From contig NZ_QPIG01000003.1 of the NCBI RefSeq assembly GCF_003337215.1, positions 1 to 64,000 on the forward strand: a stretch of 64,000 nucleotides of DNA, read 5' to 3'. Origin of the DNA: Oceanihabitans sediminis (lineage in GTDB: Bacteria > Bacteroidota > Bacteroidia > Flavobacteriales > Flavobacteriaceae). The notes under the pieces were generated by a model. The model was not told the origin of the DNA and searched no databases. It was given only the letters and a program-made list of their open reading frames with translations. This document shows, piece by piece, positions 15,312 through 23,199 of this stretch (positions are counted from its first letter, which is position 1; each line of letters starts with the position of its first letter). A program made the translations under genes and the position numbers.

Positions 15312-15857
15312 TTATTCTAATTCAATTATTTCTGTTTTCTTTTCATTCAAATGTACTTCAACATTAAATTCAGGTTTCCATTTGAAATCGGGATTATTCT
15401 CACTTTCAAAACTGTAAATTGTCCAGTAATATATATTTCCGTCTGCCGAAACACTTTCAAGATTTGAACTTGATTGCTCTTTAATCCTTTCTATTTTTCT
15501 TTTAAGTTTATTAATATGTTTGTCCGAATCAAATATTTTTTGGGCCTCAATTATTCTTTTCATTTCAGCAATAGTTTCCTTCCGAAACTTTTTTTCTGAG
15601 TCAATTCCGTGGATACTGTCCATTTTTTTCCAAAGGTTAGAATTAACAGTATTCGCACTATCAACTAGTTTTTGAGAAACCATACAAGCAGCAACTGGAT
15701 AGATTTCAATTCCCCATCTTTTCCCAACGAACTCCCTTGCTTTTTGATGAGTGTACATTGGCAATCCATAAGTCAAAAGTCGGTCAGAATTCTCTTTTTC
15801 TTGAGAAAATACAGTTAGACTTGTTAGAAAAAACAATATGTAAACGGTTTTTTTCAA
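15312..15857 (-). CDS. Secreted protein of unknown function, cassette C13
   Basis: The 181-residue protein has a signal peptide (MKKTVYILFFLTSLTVFS, then QEKE). The mature protein includes GLPMYTHQKAREFVGKRWGIEI, with a conserved-looking YPVAACMVS segment. A long helical lysine/glutamate-rich region (about 85-130) follows, and a beta-rich C-terminus (YYWTIYSFESENNPDFKWKP). The FTWK-like ending with HLNEKKTEI suggests a substrate-binding or stress-related periplasmic protein, but no family is recognised. It is the sole gene of cassette C13 (15298-15869), starting 12 bp from the cassette end. Confidence 0.62.
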   Translation of the reverse strand: MKKTVYILFFLTSLTVFSQEKENSDRLLTYGLPMYTHQKAREFVGKRWGIEIYPVAACMVSQKLVDSANTVNSNLWKKMDSIHGIDSEKKFRKETIAEMKRIIEAQKIFDSDKHINKLKRKIERIKEQSSSNLESVSADGNIYYWTIYSFESENNPDFKWKPEFNVEVHLNEKKTEIIELE

Positions 15858-15862
15858 ATTAC

Positions 15863-15996
15863 TGGCAACGGTCTCGTATAACCGTCAGTTACGGGTTAAA
15901 GTACGCAAATTTTTCGATTTAGAACTGACTTTAGCAATTCCGAGTGGATTCGGACGTAGTCGAATCCGCCGTAATTGCGGTTATACATTGTTGCCA
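15863..15996. repeat. attC-like site R13 (C13/C14), GTATAACCG type
   Basis: It has R4-type arms with a bulged T and the GGATTCG loop hairpin. Both flanking cassettes happen to carry the same terminal decamer (GTTGCCAGTA), so this is one of the few sites whose two R boxes match each other. Confidence 0.88.
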
Positions 15997-16020
15997 GTAG
16001 TTTTTATTTCACCGACTTAC

Positions 16021-16452
16021 TTATTCAGCTTTTGTTTTGATTGAAGTTAAAATATCAATCCAATCTTCTTTTTTATTAACTCTTAAATCTATTAGATCAT
16101 ATAAATTTTGTTCGTCAATATACTTTATAGACAAAACATCAAATCCGAAGTCAAACATTCTCGTTTCTAATTTGTTGCTCACAATTTTATCTATTTGAAT
16201 AATCTTTTCAGCAGTTTTATTTATTCCTGTATAATATTTGATTTTTAATTCATTCGGTTCAGCATTGTATTCAATCAAATGGTTTTTCTGTTTGTAAAAG
16301 AGAAATAGTGAAACTATTAACCACAAAATGAGATAATAAATTATAAATCCGAATTCTAAATAATTTTGACTTAATACATAGATTATTAAGACAACTAACA
16401 ACATCGTAGGTACAAGAAATTTATTTAGTAATATTTTATTCTTTAAAGTCAT
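16021..16452 (-). CDS. Membrane-anchored PH-like protein, cassette C14
   Basis: The 143-residue protein has two adjacent transmembrane helices (about 13-30 and 34-52), then a cytoplasmic beta-rich domain starting LIEYNAEPNELKIKYYTGINKTAEKIIQIDKI. This resembles the bacterial PH-like domains (bPH/DUF2244 type) that follow a two-helix anchor, and parallels the C22 protein at 22135-22644. A short alpha segment ends the protein (KKEDWIDILTSIKTK). Function is unknown. It is the sole gene of cassette C14 (15990-16557), with about 105 bp between cassette end and start codon. Confidence 0.6.
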   Translation of the reverse strand: MTLKNKILLNKFLVPTMLLVVLIIYVLSQNYLEFGFIIYYLILWLIVSLFLFYKQKNHLIEYNAEPNELKIKYYTGINKTAEKIIQIDKIVSNKLETRMFDFGFDVLSIKYIDEQNLYDLIDLRVNKKEDWIDILTSIKTKAE

Positions 16453-16550
16453 TTTCGGTTAAGATTCTATTTTCTTATTTAAATATAATTGTGATTTTCG
16501 GTTACTATTCCTTCAATTCAAATTGACTTTTAGCTGTTCCGTTAAATTAC

Positions 16551-16682
16551 TGGCAACGGTCTTGTATAACAATCAGTTGCGGGTTGATTAAAAACTAAGA
16601 TAGCTAATATTACCGACTTTTATGCTTGCGCGGTTGTGTCCGCAGGACACAAAGCCGCAATTGTTGTTATACGTTGTTGTAA
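16551..16682. repeat. attC-like site R14 (C14/C15)
   Basis: The left arm GTATAACAATCAGTTGCGG pairs with CCGCAATTGTTGTTATAC, with a bulged T at left position 10 and a wobble at 12. The loop hairpin is GTGTCC/GGACAC, unlike the other sites. The ends are GGCAAC (16557) and GTTGTAACCA (16676). Confidence 0.85.
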
Positions 16683-16689
16683 CCAGTAC

Positions 16690-18501
16690 TTATGGCACAA
16701 TGCTTAATAAATCTGTGAACATTTCTGTGAATTCGTATCTGTCTGTTCCATCGTCGTTATACCTTTCCACTTCTCGAATTTGTTCTGTTGTCATAAGTGT
16801 CCAATAGTTTTCAAGAACATTCTGTTTTCTTGATGTCTTTTCTGCTGCTATTAAGACTTTTGCATCACAAGTATCAGTAAAATTAAATGTGCTACCTGCT
16901 GGTAAATTCAAAACATCAAGATGTAGATAATTTTCAGGTTCTCTTTTTAGGGTTAAATATGCTTTTATACCATTATTTCGTAACTCTTGAATTTTATCTC
17001 TGTTTTGTTGCTCTTCATTTGTTCCTAAATCAGAATCAAGCATTACGCAATAAGGAATAGCAAATTGGTCAATTAGACGAAGAGTTGTCCAATGTTTTAA
17101 ATTTCCACAACCACCTATTGGAACTAAAGCAATTCTTTTTTCCTCAAATGTATGAGTAATATATCCGCCATTTTTTAATTGAGTTGCTGTATGATTTATA
17201 AATGTTACATCACTTTTGCCTTCTATAAGTAAAATCGCATTTGCATTTTTTGAAATCGGGTCTGCTAAAACTCCTAAAGTATTTGCAATTTTTTCAAATA
17301 CATCATCAGTACCTAATTCAACTGTTCTGTCGTTTCCATTTTTTTGAATAAAGCGTAAACTTTCTAAAGGTAATAAGCCTGCAAGAGCAGGTGTGTGAGT
17401 TGTCAATATTATTTGTGAATTTCCAGTATTTGATAATTCCATAAATGCTTGAATTAACATTTCTTGATGGTCTGGATGTTGAGAAGTTTCAGGTTCTTCA
17501 AAAGCAAATATTATTTGATTTACGCGATGTTGTGCTCTCAATCTTTCTGCTTCGGCTCTGAAAAAATTTAATAGAATTAATCTTCTAATTCCACTTCCTC
17601 TTTTATTTATAGGAATCTCTTCCTCTGATTTTATTGTTAGTTTGAATTGAGAGTCAAATTTAGGTTCGGTTTTAAATTCTGGGATTAATTCATTTGCCAA
17701 ATCTGGCGACATTTCTTTTAATTTAGCAAGTGTTCTATTTGCTGTATCAATAGCCTTAACTCTGACTTGTTCTTTTATGTGTTCAAGTTCGGTAGTTAAT
17801 TCAGATAAAGCTTGTTTAACAGCAATTTTCATTGGGTCGGTTACTTCCTTATCATCATCTTTACTCTGTCTGTCTGATTGAAAGAGTGCATAGAGTGGTA
17901 AATATGACTTTAAAGTATCGTAGACTTTTTTAGTATCTTCTTTGTCAACTAACAATGCAGTTTCTTCAAGTTCAAGATTACCAAATGAATCTCTTATTGC
18001 TTGTCTGATAGATGAATTAATATTTCCATTATAATTTTCTTCTGCTATTCCTAAATCAGTAGCTCTCTGCTTCAGTTCAGCTCTTTTAAGATTCAGTAAA
18101 TCATTTCCATTAGCAACACTTGGATGATTGCAAATAATAAAAACTTTCTCTTTTGGTTTTGCAGCAGTTGCAGCAAAAACTTTTTTTATTTCAAGTTTGT
18201 TTTGTGCATTTAATAAATGTTCAGCTTGTAAAGTTGTTGGATTTGCTGCATCTATTATTAACTCATCAGGAAAATCTGTAAAAACACAAGTTACCTCAAT
18301 TTTGTTATTGTCCGCAGTAATATTTAAATCGTCTTTTTCGCAATTTACAAGTGAATTGTTGAAGAATATTTCTAAAGCTTCTAAAATTGTTGATTTTCCA
18401 GCATCATTTTTTCCGATGAATGCAGTTAGTTTGGAAATTGGTATAATCGTTTCTGTTTGATAACCTCTAAAATTTTTGATTTTTACTGTTTCTAATATCA
18501 T
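16690..18501 (-). CDS. OLD-family nuclease/ATPase, second type, cassette C15
   Basis: The 603-residue protein has Walker A GKNDAGKST (30-38), a Walker B/D-loop AFEEPETSQHP near residue 330 and an H-loop region ILTTHTPALAGL. The TOPRIM segment has LLIEGKSDVTFI and the acidic YCVMLDSDLGT. This is the class 1 OLD layout, and it is clearly distinct in sequence from the C2 protein, so two unrelated acquisitions rather than a duplication are likely. Its start codon lies 29 bp from the cassette end with no promoter box. A role against phage or plasmid DNA is inferred from the family. A helicase partner is absent. Confidence 0.85.
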   Translation of the reverse strand: MILETVKIKNFRGYQTETIIPISKLTAFIGKNDAGKSTILEALEIFFNNSLVNCEKDDLNITADNNKIEVTCVFTDFPDELIIDAANPTTLQAEHLLNAQNKLEIKKVFAATAAKPKEKVFIICNHPSVANGNDLLNLKRAELKQRATDLGIAEENYNGNINSSIRQAIRDSFGNLELEETALLVDKEDTKKVYDTLKSYLPLYALFQSDRQSKDDDKEVTDPMKIAVKQALSELTTELEHIKEQVRVKAIDTANRTLAKLKEMSPDLANELIPEFKTEPKFDSQFKLTIKSEEEIPINKRGSGIRRLILLNFFRAEAERLRAQHRVNQIIFAFEEPETSQHPDHQEMLIQAFMELSNTGNSQIILTTHTPALAGLLPLESLRFIQKNGNDRTVELGTDDVFEKIANTLGVLADPISKNANAILLIEGKSDVTFINHTATQLKNGGYITHTFEEKRIALVPIGGCGNLKHWTTLRLIDQFAIPYCVMLDSDLGTNEEQQNRDKIQELRNNGIKAYLTLKREPENYLHLDVLNLPAGSTFNFTDTCDAKVLIAAEKTSRKQNVLENYWTLMTTEQIREVERYNDDGTDRYEFTEMFTDLLSIVP

Positions 18502-18523
18502 TTGCAGGTTTTTTCTCGTATTG

Positions 18524-18657
18524 GTTACAACGTGTTTGGCTATGGTTTCGTTGCGTGAAAATCCGCGAGGATTTTCCGCCGTAAACCGAAGATAGCAAAT
18601 TTGCCAGGACTTTCCGCAAGGAAAGTCAGAAGCAATGAACTATAGCCGGTGTTGTAG
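18524..18657. repeat. attC-like site R15 (C15/C16)
   Basis: The arms and both internal loop hairpins are the same as R2, though the left spacer is AACGTGTTT. The ends are GTTACAAC (18530) and GTTGTAGTGC (18651). Confidence 0.86.
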
Positions 18658-18666
18658 TGCGTTTTT

Positions 18667-19119
18667 TTATTCAATTATATTTTTATGAATAAAAGTGTTA
18701 TAAATTTGATTTTTATAATTCTTTTTGTCAATCAAAGTGTCTTTTCGTTTTTTAAAGTCAATATCAAAAATTCCATAATCAGATTTAACAACTTTAACTT
18801 CGTAACAGTCATTTATTTTAATACCTAACCTTTTAATACCATTTTCTGTTAAGTCTTTTATTTTATGGAAAACAGTGTCATTTTTAACAAAGTAAAAATA
18901 GACAACATCTTTTCGAGTGGTAGTTCCTTTTGAGGAATTAGGCAATAATTTTTCTATTATTCCATATGTTGTAAACGAGTCATTTTTTAATTTTTCTTGT
19001 CTGTTTTGTCCATTAAAATATATCAGAACAAAAAGAGGTAAGGCAAACAGCAAAATATATCCGATTTTTTTAAGAGAACTAGTTTCTTTCTTTTCTTTTT
19101 CTCTTTTCTTTTTTGCCAT
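18667..19119 (-). CDS. Single-pass membrane protein, cassette C16
   Basis: The 150-residue protein has a strongly basic N-terminus (AKKKREKEKKETSSLKK), one transmembrane helix (about 18-36), then a beta-type domain. Segments such as YGIIEKLLPNSSKGTTTRKDVVYFYFV and GIKINDCYEVKVVKSDYGIFDI recall the GDS/SD block of the C11 and C21 proteins, so a distant relationship is likely. The positive-inside rule puts the domain outside the cytoplasm. Function is unknown. It is the sole gene of cassette C16 (18651-19171). Confidence 0.62.
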   Translation of the reverse strand: MAKKKREKEKKETSSLKKIGYILLFALPLFVLIYFNGQNRQEKLKNDSFTTYGIIEKLLPNSSKGTTTRKDVVYFYFVKNDTVFHKIKDLTENGIKRLGIKINDCYEVKVVKSDYGIFDIDFKKRKDTLIDKKNYKNQIYNTFIHKNIIE

Positions 19120-19164
19120 ATTTAATATTCAATTTCTTTCAGTTTTGAGTGAGTTCAGAATGCA

Positions 19165-19297
19165 CTACAACGGCCTTGGCTATGATTTCGTTGCGGAAAA
19201 ATACGCAGGATTTATTCCGTTGTAGCTCAAAGATAGAAAAAAGGATGGAATTTTCGGTAGAAAATTCCGCCGCAATGAATTATAGCCGTTGTTGGCT
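19165..19297. repeat. attC-like site R16 (C16/C17)
   Basis: The left arm GGCTATGATTTCGTTGCGG pairs with CCGCAATGAATTATAGCC, with an extra T and wobbles at 7 and 12. The loop has a GGAATTTTC/GAAAATTCC hairpin. It differs from R17 at a single base within the palindrome. The ends are CTACAAC (19171) and GTTGGC (19291). Confidence 0.87.
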
Positions 19298-19688
19298 AAA
19301 GTACCGACACGCTCTGCTTGGCACGCTCTGTTATGCCGTCCGTACAATTTTTTCCACTTTACTCTTTTTCCGTCCACTTTTTATGTCTAAAAATCCGCTG
19401 ACTTATTTTTAAAACTGAGACTTCAAATTCTTTTTTTCTTCTACTTCAAATTTTTGATTTGACCTTCAATCCGGCTAATCTTTTTTCCGTTTCTTTATTT
19501 TTATTCAATTCAGCTTTCTTGTCAGCGTTGTGTTTTTCATTCGGCGTAATGCTTTTCAATTCCGCTGTTTTCTTTTTAAGTCAGTTATTTCTTTTAAGAA
19601 CTAATTTTTGTTTTTTACTTCATCTTTTCAAGCAGTCAGATTCATTATTTTTCCGCTTTGCTTTTCATTCCGAGGTATTTTTGCCAAC
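19291..19688. other. Cassette C17 without a credible ORF
   Basis: About 380 bp lie between R16 and R17, with matching ends GTTGGC/GCCAAC. No minus-strand ORF of useful length exists; short ORFs here run into the palindromes. The sequence is T-rich on the plus strand. It shares ordered blocks with C18, for example GATTTGACCTT, TTTTTAAGTCAGTTA and CTCTTTTTCCGTCCACTTTTT, separated by indels that change frame. It is either a non-coding RNA cassette or a decayed gene. Confidence 0.6.
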
Positions 19689-19814
19689 GGCCTTGGCTAT
19701 GATTTCGTTGCGGAAAAATACGCAGGATTTATTCCGTTGTAGCTCAAAGATAGAAAAAAGGATGGAATTTTCGGTAGAAAATTCCGCCACAATGAATTAT
19801 AGCCGTTGTTACCT
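19682..19814. repeat. attC-like site R17 (C17/C18)
   Basis: It is near-identical to R16; the right arm reads CCACAATG instead of CCGCAATG. The ends are GCCAAC (19688) and GTTACCTAAA (19808). Confidence 0.87.
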
Positions 19815-20180
19815 AAAGTAGCGACACGTTCTGCTTGGAAGGTTCTGCTTTGCCGTCCAAATAATTAATTTCCGCTTTACTCTTTTTCCGTCCACTTTTT
19901 TATTCGGCAATGCGCTGATTTATTCAAAAAACGTAGATTTTAATATCTTTTTTTCGTCTATTTCAAATTTTTGATTTGACCTTAATTCTGTTTAATTTTT
20001 AAATTCGCTTTTTATTTTTTTGCACGATATAGTTTTATTAATTTTTTTCAGCGTAGCGCTATTTCATTCCGCGTTGTGCTTTTCAATTCCACTGTTCTCT
20101 TTTTAAGTCAGTTAAATTTTCAAACAGTCGGATTTATCATTTCTCCGTTCCGCTTAAGATTCCGAGCTATTTTAGGTAAC
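19808..20180. other. Cassette C18 without a credible ORF, relative of C17
   Basis: About 360 bp with ends GTTACCTAAA and TTTAGGTAAC. The blocks shared with C17 occur in the same order, including the boundary-proximal GACACG(C/T)TCTGCTTGG. The two copies have diverged by substitutions and indels that respect no reading frame on either strand. Nothing else is seen. Confidence 0.6.
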
Positions 20181-20306
20181 GGTCCCGTATAACCGTCAGT
20201 TACGGGTTTAAAGTTAATGATTTTCGGTTTAGCACGGACGTTAGCAATTCCGAGTGGATTCGGACGTAGTCGAATCCGCCGTAATTGCGGTTATACATTG
20301 TTGTAG
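20174..20306. repeat. attC-like site R18 (C18/C19), copy of R7
   Basis: It is identical to R7 from AAC (20178) onward as part of the duplicated unit. The ends are GGTAAC (20180) and GTTGTAGCAC (20300). Confidence 0.9.
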
Positions 20307-20911
20307 CACGTTATTTTTTGTTTTTATACAGTTCAATCGCTTTTAAATAATTCATTCCGCCACTCTTTGTTTGGTCGTTCAAAAACCCATTCAATTCAGG
20401 TTGATTTTCCGCAATCCAATTTACAAGTTTATCTCTGTTTTTAACAAATTCCTCAACGTTAAATGATGCAGAAGTCCTATTGATATTTTTTATTTTATTG
20501 CCCTCAAATTGTATGATTTCGTCTGTGATAATAGGTTCGTGATGAAGAAAGGAAATTCGCTTGTCCGTTTTTGAAATTTTAGCTTTTATAATTCCATTTT
20601 CTTTTTCGATTTTGAGTATTTTGTAAGTCGGTTGGAATACAGAGTCCCATTTTACCCATTCAGCATATTCATTTTCGCTATATTTCTGTTCAAATCCGTC
20701 GTCAATGGTCGTAAATCTCTCCGTGATTAATTCAGTCGTTTTTGAAGGATTTGAATTGTCAATTGCAATGTAGAATTTTTCAGCAATTTCCAATTCATCA
20801 ATTTCCTTTTCAGAATTTTTGCAGGAAATAATTCCGATTGTTATGAGTAATAAAAGAACTGTGAATTTATTCATTTTACGTTTGGTTGGTCATAATGTGC
20901 TACAACGGTCT
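20178..20911 (-). repeat. Duplicated cassette unit, copy 2 (attC R18 + lipoprotein gene)
   Basis: This is the second copy of 6161-6894. Flanking sequence differs completely on both sides beyond the palindrome ends, so the copy was inserted as one precise unit rather than by tandem duplication. Confidence 0.9.
20311..20874 (-). CDS. NTF2-like lipoprotein, paralogue 2 copy B, cassette C19
   Basis: The 187-residue protein is identical to that of 6294-6857, including lipobox GIISC and the SnoaL/NTF2-like body. The absence of any difference between the copies implies a recent copying event or ongoing gene conversion. In cassette C19 it follows two ORF-less cassettes and precedes another small lipoprotein (C20). 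See the C8 entry for motifs. Two identical genes may simply raise dosage. Confidence 0.72.
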   Translation of the reverse strand: MNKFTVLLLLITIGIISCKNSEKEIDELEIAEKFYIAIDNSNPSKTTELITERFTTIDDGFEQKYSENEYAEWVKWDSVFQPTYKILKIEKENGIIKAKISKTDKRISFLHHEPIITDEIIQFEGNKIKNINRTSASFNVEEFVKNRDKLVNWIAENQPELNGFLNDQTKSGGMNYLKAIELYKNKK

Positions 20912-21032
20912 CGTATAACCGTCAGTTACGGGTTAATATGCGTTAATTTTCGGTTTAGAACTAGCGTTAGCAATTCCGAGTGGATTCGGACGTAGTCGAA
21001 TCCGCCGTAATTGCGGTTATACATTGTTGTAT
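20900..21032. repeat. attC-like site R19 (C19/C20), GTATAACCG type
   Basis: It has R4-type arms, bulged T and loop hairpin. The ends are CTACAAC (20906) and GTTGTATGTA (21026). Confidence 0.88.
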
Positions 21033-21046
21033 GTAGTGTATTTTTA

Positions 21047-21427
21047 TTATTTAGATTTTTCAAAACTTGAGCGTGAATTTCCGTCGGGTGTCATATCGAG
21101 ATATTTTCCATTTATCCAAAAGAGTCCATTCCCGAATTCCTCAAAATCGATACCGTTTTCATTATAACTATTCCATTCGCTAAACTCTATTTTACAATAA
21201 CCATCATTACTTCTTTCCCAAGTTCCATTTTGTTTTAACATTATACTGTCTTCTTTATAAAAGTGTTCGAATGTTCCATCTTTATTTAGCAATAAATAAT
21301 TTTCGGCGTTTGGATTATTTTTACAAACAAATTTTCCAGAAATATCTTCAGGACAAGACCTTAAATTCAAACAACTATTCAAGATAAGGGATGAAATAAT
21401 TAGAGAAGTAATTTTAATAGATTTCAT
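21047..21427 (-). CDS. Small lipoprotein with a lipocalin-like body, cassette C20
   Basis: The 126-residue protein has a lipoprotein signal with Cys in LILNSC (about 19). The mature part has ISGKFVCKNNPNAENYLLLNKDGTFEHFYKEDS, then GTWERSNDGYCKIEFSEW, the pattern of the small lipocalin-like/calycin proteins common in Bacteroidota, in which strands describe growth of a template string (G.W...). Four further Cys residues could form disulfides after export. Ligand is unknown. It is the sole gene of cassette C20 (21026-21469). Confidence 0.65.
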   Translation of the reverse strand: MKSIKITSLIISSLILNSCLNLRSCPEDISGKFVCKNNPNAENYLLLNKDGTFEHFYKEDSIMLKQNGTWERSNDGYCKIEFSEWNSYNENGIDFEEFGNGLFWINGKYLDMTPDGNSRSSFEKSK

Positions 21428-21462
21428 TTACAGTTTTATTTATGGTGCTTGAGTAACATTAC

Positions 21463-21597
21463 ATACAACGGTTTGGCTATGATTCCGTTGCGAGTAAAAT
21501 CCGCAGGATTTTCCGAGTAGGAATCATAGTTTGATAAATGTAGGAATAAATCATGAAAATAACCAACTGAAGCAATGGATTATAGCCGGTGTTGTAG
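21463..21597. repeat. attC-like site R20 (C20/C21)
   Basis: The left arm GGCTATGATTCCGTTGC pairs with GCAATGGATTATAGCC, with one extra T on the left and wobbles at 7 and 12. The ends are ATACAAC (21469) and GTTGTAGGTA (21591). Confidence 0.85.
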
Positions 21598-21604
21598 GTA
21601 GTTT

Positions 21605-21988
21605 TTATTTCAACGATTCCAAATATTTTTTTCTTTTAAATCCGTTGTAATCATCGATTAAAACTCCGAAGTCCGTTTTAAAAAATATCGAGTCAGAGTC
21701 AGCTTTTTTTATTACGGAATCTCCGATTTTTAGTTTGTCAAATAATTCTCTACTAACAATTAATTCAGGTCCGTTTTTTAGGTAAATCTTATTTCCCTTT
21801 GTCGGGTGTTCATCTTTCTTGGAAAAGAGTATTGCATTAAATTCAGTTTTTTTAAAGTCCAAGTAATCCTTTTTTACAAAGAAATCAGTATTTAAAAACC
21901 AAATCAAAAGTCCGATGATAATTGCAAAAATACCTAGTAAATAAAATCGGATTTGTTTAAAATTAATGTCAGACATTTTGTTTTTCAA
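21605..21988 (-). CDS. Single-pass membrane protein, IGDS/DSD family, cassette C21
   Basis: The 127-residue protein has one transmembrane helix at about 13-31, then an extracytoplasmic domain with KLKIGDSVIKKADSDSIFFKT and a basic C-terminus (GFKRKKYLESLK). It is homologous to the C11 protein over the second half. The two cassettes even share the terminal decamer GTTGTAGGTA while having different attC sites (R10 versus R20), so the gene and its boundary travel together while the attC body has diverged or been exchanged. Function is unknown. Confidence 0.65.
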   Translation of the reverse strand: MKNKMSDINFKQIRFYLLGIFAIIIGLLIWFLNTDFFVKKDYLDFKKTEFNAILFSKKDEHPTKGNKIYLKNGPELIVSRELFDKLKIGDSVIKKADSDSIFFKTDFGVLIDDYNGFKRKKYLESLK

Positions 21989-21993
21989 ATTAC

Positions 21994-22126
21994 CTACAAC
22001 GTTGTTGTATAAGCTTTGTTGCGTTGTTTAATCAATGAATTTACTAAATAAAGCACGAACTGCGAAATTCCGGAGGAATTTCCCAAGTGAGCTATAACTA
22101 GCAATAAAGTTTATACGGTGTTGGCA
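21994..22126. repeat. attC-like site R21 (C21/C22)
   Basis: The left arm GTATAAGCTTTGTTGC and right arm GCAATAAAGTTTATAC form a 16-bp stem with wobbles at 7 and 12. The loop hairpin is GAAATTCC/GGAATTTC. The left spacer is AACGTTGTT. The ends are CTACAAC (22000) and GTTGGCAGTA (22120). Confidence 0.85.
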
Positions 22127-22134
22127 GTAGTTTT

Positions 22135-22644
22135 TTATTTTTCATTAAATTTATATTCTCTAAAATGCCAGCCAGTATTATATTCTTCAAATCCGTAATA
22201 TTTTATTTTCCTTTTTTTTAGCTCCTGTTCAAATTTCTTATAAGATGAATTATAATTACTTAAAATTTCAATAGTCTTTTTTGTTTCGGTGTAGATAACA
22301 ATGGAATTACATTTCCAAAGATATTTTCCAAAATACACTTCAGATGTTGAAAATCCTTGAATCTTATTATAGTTTATTTTACTGTTTTTCAACTTGTGAA
22401 GTTCAAAAACAGTAAAGAAGTTCCCTTCAAAACGAATGATTTTTATATAATACAAGAAATTATAAATCAAATGAAATGAAAAGAAACCAATAAAACTCAA
22501 AAATAGAATCCCTTGTATTAGTAGTTCAATTTTAAAGTCGACTGTAAATTTGTATATTCCATAGATAAATACAGTTAAGAGTCCTAAACCAAAAATTAAT
22601 TGTAGTAAAGGAAAAAATAATTTCGGTAAATATCTTATTTTCAA
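22135..22644 (-). CDS. Membrane-anchored PH-like protein, cassette C22
   Basis: The 169-residue protein has two transmembrane helices (about 10-30 and 38-58), then a soluble domain beginning YYIKIIRFEGNFFTVFELHKLKNSKINYNKIQGFSTSEV. Its strand pattern matches bacterial PH-like domains; a C-terminal helix (YKKFEQELKKRKIKYYGFEEYN) follows. The architecture parallels the C14 protein, though direct similarity is weak. Function is unknown. It is the sole gene of cassette C22 (22120-22673). Confidence 0.6.
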   Translation of the reverse strand: MKIRYLPKLFFPLLQLIFGLGLLTVFIYGIYKFTVDFKIELLIQGILFLSFIGFFSFHLIYNFLYYIKIIRFEGNFFTVFELHKLKNSKINYNKIQGFSTSEVYFGKYLWKCNSIVIYTETKKTIEILSNYNSSYKKFEQELKKRKIKYYGFEEYNTGWHFREYKFNEK

Positions 22645-22666
22645 TTTGGTTCTTGGTTTAAATTAC

Positions 22667-22797
22667 TGCCAACGGTCTCGGCTATGAGTAGTTGCGTGGG
22701 TTAGCGGTTAACTTTGCAAGTACACACCAAACTGAAAATCCGCGAGGATTTTCAGAAGTAGGCGAGAACAAGCAATTACTTATAGCCATTGTTGTGC
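22667..22797. repeat. attC-like site R22 (C22/C23)
   Basis: The left arm GGCTATGAGTAGTTGC and right arm GCAATTACTTATAGCC form a 16-bp stem with wobbles at 7 and 12 and no bulge. The loop hairpin is GAAAATCC/GGATTTTC. The ends are GCCAAC (22673) and GTTGTGCAC (22791). Confidence 0.85.
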
Positions 22798-23199
22798 ACT
22801 GGCTTTTATTTTTTCATTTATTCGGTCAAATTTCTTTTCTCCGAGTTCAGTTTTTATCAGTTCAGAATTCTGTTCCACCAAGTTTTGTAAAATCAGAAAT
22901 TCAGTTTGCTTTTCATTCCAAAATTCAGTCGGTAAGCTCAACACTGCCTGTAACAAATCGCCCTCATAAAGGTCGCCTTCCGCCAAAATATTTAATTCCA
23001 GCTTTTTGATTGCAAGTTCAGCCAGATATTCAATTCCGATTTTTTGTGAAATCAAAAGTCTTAATTGCTCAATTGTTAAGTCCTTAATTGGAATTTTTCT
23101 GTATTTATGGCAATTAATTACAAGATTAGATGGAAACTCAATTTCATCTTTCCAATAATCGTTTTCTAATTGTTCAATTGATTTTGAATTAGTTTTCAT
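22780..23199 (-). CDS. CdiI-type immunity protein, cassette C23
   Basis: This is 139 residues from MKTNSKSIEQLENDYW; the longer ORF adds 17 residues that overlap the upstream gene, so 23199 is preferred. SIEQLENDYWKDE, then a polar stretch, KIPIKDLTIEQLRLLISQKIG and LYEGDLLQAVL match the immunity family of contact-dependent growth inhibition (CdiI-like, all-helical). Such proteins neutralise toxin domains delivered by neighbours. The stop codon lies inside its own attC site R22, so the last residues are encoded by the palindrome arm. The start overlaps the upstream DUF6881 gene by 11 nt. No cognate toxin lies nearby, pointing to an orphan immunity cassette. Confidence 0.75.
   Translation of the reverse strand: MKTNSKSIEQLENDYWKDEIEFPSNLVINCHKYRKIPIKDLTIEQLRLLISQKIGIEYLAELAIKKLELNILAEGDLYEGDLLQAVLSLPTEFWNEKQTEFLILQNLVEQNSELIKTELGEKKFDRINEKIKASAQQWL

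Noticed and set aside
19180-19377. 65-residue minus-strand ORF spanning cassette C17 and attC R16
   Set aside because: It runs through the palindrome and has no counterpart in the related cassette C18, whose equivalent region is frame-shifted.
19149-19821. Plus-strand ORFs of 87 and 120 codons in the C17/C18 region
   Set aside because: They read through attC arms against the direction of cassette genes and share only the palindrome-derived C-terminus.
22692-23009. 105-codon plus-strand ORF
   Set aside because: It is antisense to the CdiI-like gene, begins in attC R22 and has no recognisable domain.
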